DNA of 64,000 nucleotides from CAVZBW01 sp963778465. Its GTDB lineage: Bacteria; Actinomycetota; Acidimicrobiia; Acidimicrobiales; RAAP-2. The DNA is taken from assembly GCA_963778465.1 (NCBI GenBank), contig CAVZUK010000003.1:2937508-3001507 (forward strand), written 5' to 3'. Positions 63,254 through 64,000 of the stretch are shown one piece after another. Within the stretch, counting starts at the first letter, position 1. Each line of letters starts with the position of its first letter. Position numbers and translations under genes: made by a program. Below the pieces are notes generated by a model, which saw nothing but the letters and a program-made list of their open reading frames with translations, had not been told where the DNA came from and ran no database searches.

Positions 63254-63970
63254 GTGGCGGCAGAGGAGGAAGCAGGCGAGCTCCTGGAGGTGACGGTCGG
63301 CGACGTCGCCTTGCTGGAATCCCTCGTGCGGCGACGTTGCGCCGGCGAGCCGCTGGCCTGGCTCACCGGCTCGGTGCGCTTCTGCGGCGAGACGATCCTC
63401 GTCCATCCCGGCACTTACGTTCCCCGGTGGCAGAGCGAGGCGCTGGCCCTCTCCGCGGCCGCCCGGCTCCCCGAGCTCGGGAGCGCGGTCGACCTGTGCA
63501 CCGGTGCCGGCGCGATCGCGGTGGCACTGCGTCGGCGCCGGCCCAGGGCGCAGATCGTCGGGACGGAGATCGACCCGGTGGCCGCCGCCTGCGCGAGGGC
63601 CAACGGCGTGGAGGTCTACGAAGGCGACCTCACCGCAGACCTCCCCTGCTCGTTCGCGGGAACGGTCGACGTGGTCACGGCCGTCGTCCCCTACGTGCCG
63701 ACCGGTCGGCTCCACCTGCTCCCCCGCGACGTCCTCGAGTGGGAGCCACTCCGCGCGCTCGACGGCGGCCAGAACGGCACCGACCTGCTGGCGCGGGCTG
63801 CACGCGAGGCGGCAACGCTGCTGCGAGCGAAAGGCTCGCTCCTGCTCGAGCTCGGGGCCGGACAGGCCGAGGTGCTCCAGCCGATCCTGGAAGAGACGGG
63901 CTATCGCGACATCCAGCTGATCCATGACGAAGACGGCGATCTGCGCGCGCTGGCCTGCCGCCTGCGTTGA
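63254..63970 (+). CDS. PrmC/HemK-like methyltransferase with altered NPPY motif
   Basis: 238 aa from the first available GTG. SAM motif I is AVDLCTGAGAIAVALRRRRP, then GTEIDPVAAACARANG, and DGGQNGTDLLARAAREAATL near the end is typical of PrmC relatives. The catalytic NPPY is replaced by VVPYVPT, as in a divergent actinobacterial paralogue group with NAPY-like motifs. Codons before the GTG (back to about 63206) also read like a PrmC N-terminal helix (DVLDATTRALRRAGC), but contain no start codon. Substrate not predictable; true release-factor methylation is doubtful. Confidence 0.8.
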   Translation: MAAEEEAGELLEVTVGDVALLESLVRRRCAGEPLAWLTGSVRFCGETILVHPGTYVPRWQSEALALSAAARLPELGSAVDLCTGAGAIAVALRRRRPRAQIVGTEIDPVAAACARANGVEVYEGDLTADLPCSFAGTVDVVTAVVPYVPTGRLHLLPRDVLEWEPLRALDGGQNGTDLLARAAREAATLLRAKGSLLLELGAGQAEVLQPILEETGYRDIQLIHDEDGDLRALACRLR

Positions 63971-64000
63971 TGTATCTCGACGGATAGCGGGCACTACCCG

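Overview
The window is GC-rich chromosomal backbone of an actinobacterium. Lineage markers are mycothiol synthase (mshD), menaquinone genes (menG, menF), the phosphatidylinositol-mannoside trio pgsA-patA-pimA, polyprenol-phosphate-mannose synthase, an actinobacterial GroES-like protein ending in TGLYL, and the long conserved order pgsA-patA-pimA-pdxST-yebC-ruvCAB-yajC-secDF-rel-hisS-aspS-rarA-alaS-ruvX-mltG-aroE. A separate trpF next to hisA, unlike the PriA arrangement of most actinobacteria, suggests a deep branch, perhaps Acidimicrobiia; that placement is inference. I see no tRNA, rRNA, CRISPR, insertion sequence or prophage. No stretch longer than 300 bases lacks a gene; the two longest gaps are entered as features.

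Layout. 1-10529 (-): one tightly overlapping his-trp operon, read hisD-hisC-hisB-hisH-hisA-hisF-groES-like-hisI-trpE-trpC-trpF-trpB (trpB runs off the left edge). The trpE reading frame continues without a stop into a YgfZ-type folate-binding domain. 10619-14539: a small ORF, a VapBC-like pair whose PIN toxin appears to have lost most active-site acids, nth, mshD, a VIT1/CCC1-type transporter and a small membrane protein. 14610-17148 (+): a MaoC-like hydratase, then menG-menF. 17116-19449 (-): a two-component system whose kinase is frameshifted. 19526-23972: ppm1, a UPF0104 flippase-like membrane protein and ppk1. 24075-28179: two SEDS cell-wall polymerases, a DUF151 nuclease-like protein and a frameshifted mscS. 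28200-33565: an SGNH hydrolase, then a (-) operon of ComA-like phosphosulfolactate synthase, VOC protein, acyl-adenylate ligase and membrane acyltransferase. 33751-50671 (-): aroE, mltG, ruvX, alaS, two small membrane proteins, rarA, aspS, hisS, rel, secF, secD, yajC. 50960-51652 (+): an orphan OmpR-type regulator. 51670-60892 (-): ruvBAC, yebC, pdxTS, an M48 protease, pimA, patA, pgsA. 61138-63970 (+): an EF-G-like GTPase and a PrmC-like methyltransferase.

Most (-) genes overlap by 4 bases (ATGA or GTGA), implying translational coupling in histidine/tryptophan synthesis, Holliday-junction processing, vitamin B6 synthesis and protein export. The points most worth following up are the TrpE-YgfZ fusion, the comA-VOC-ligase-acyltransferase operon, the degenerate PIN toxin, and two genes interrupted by the same type of single-base frameshift.
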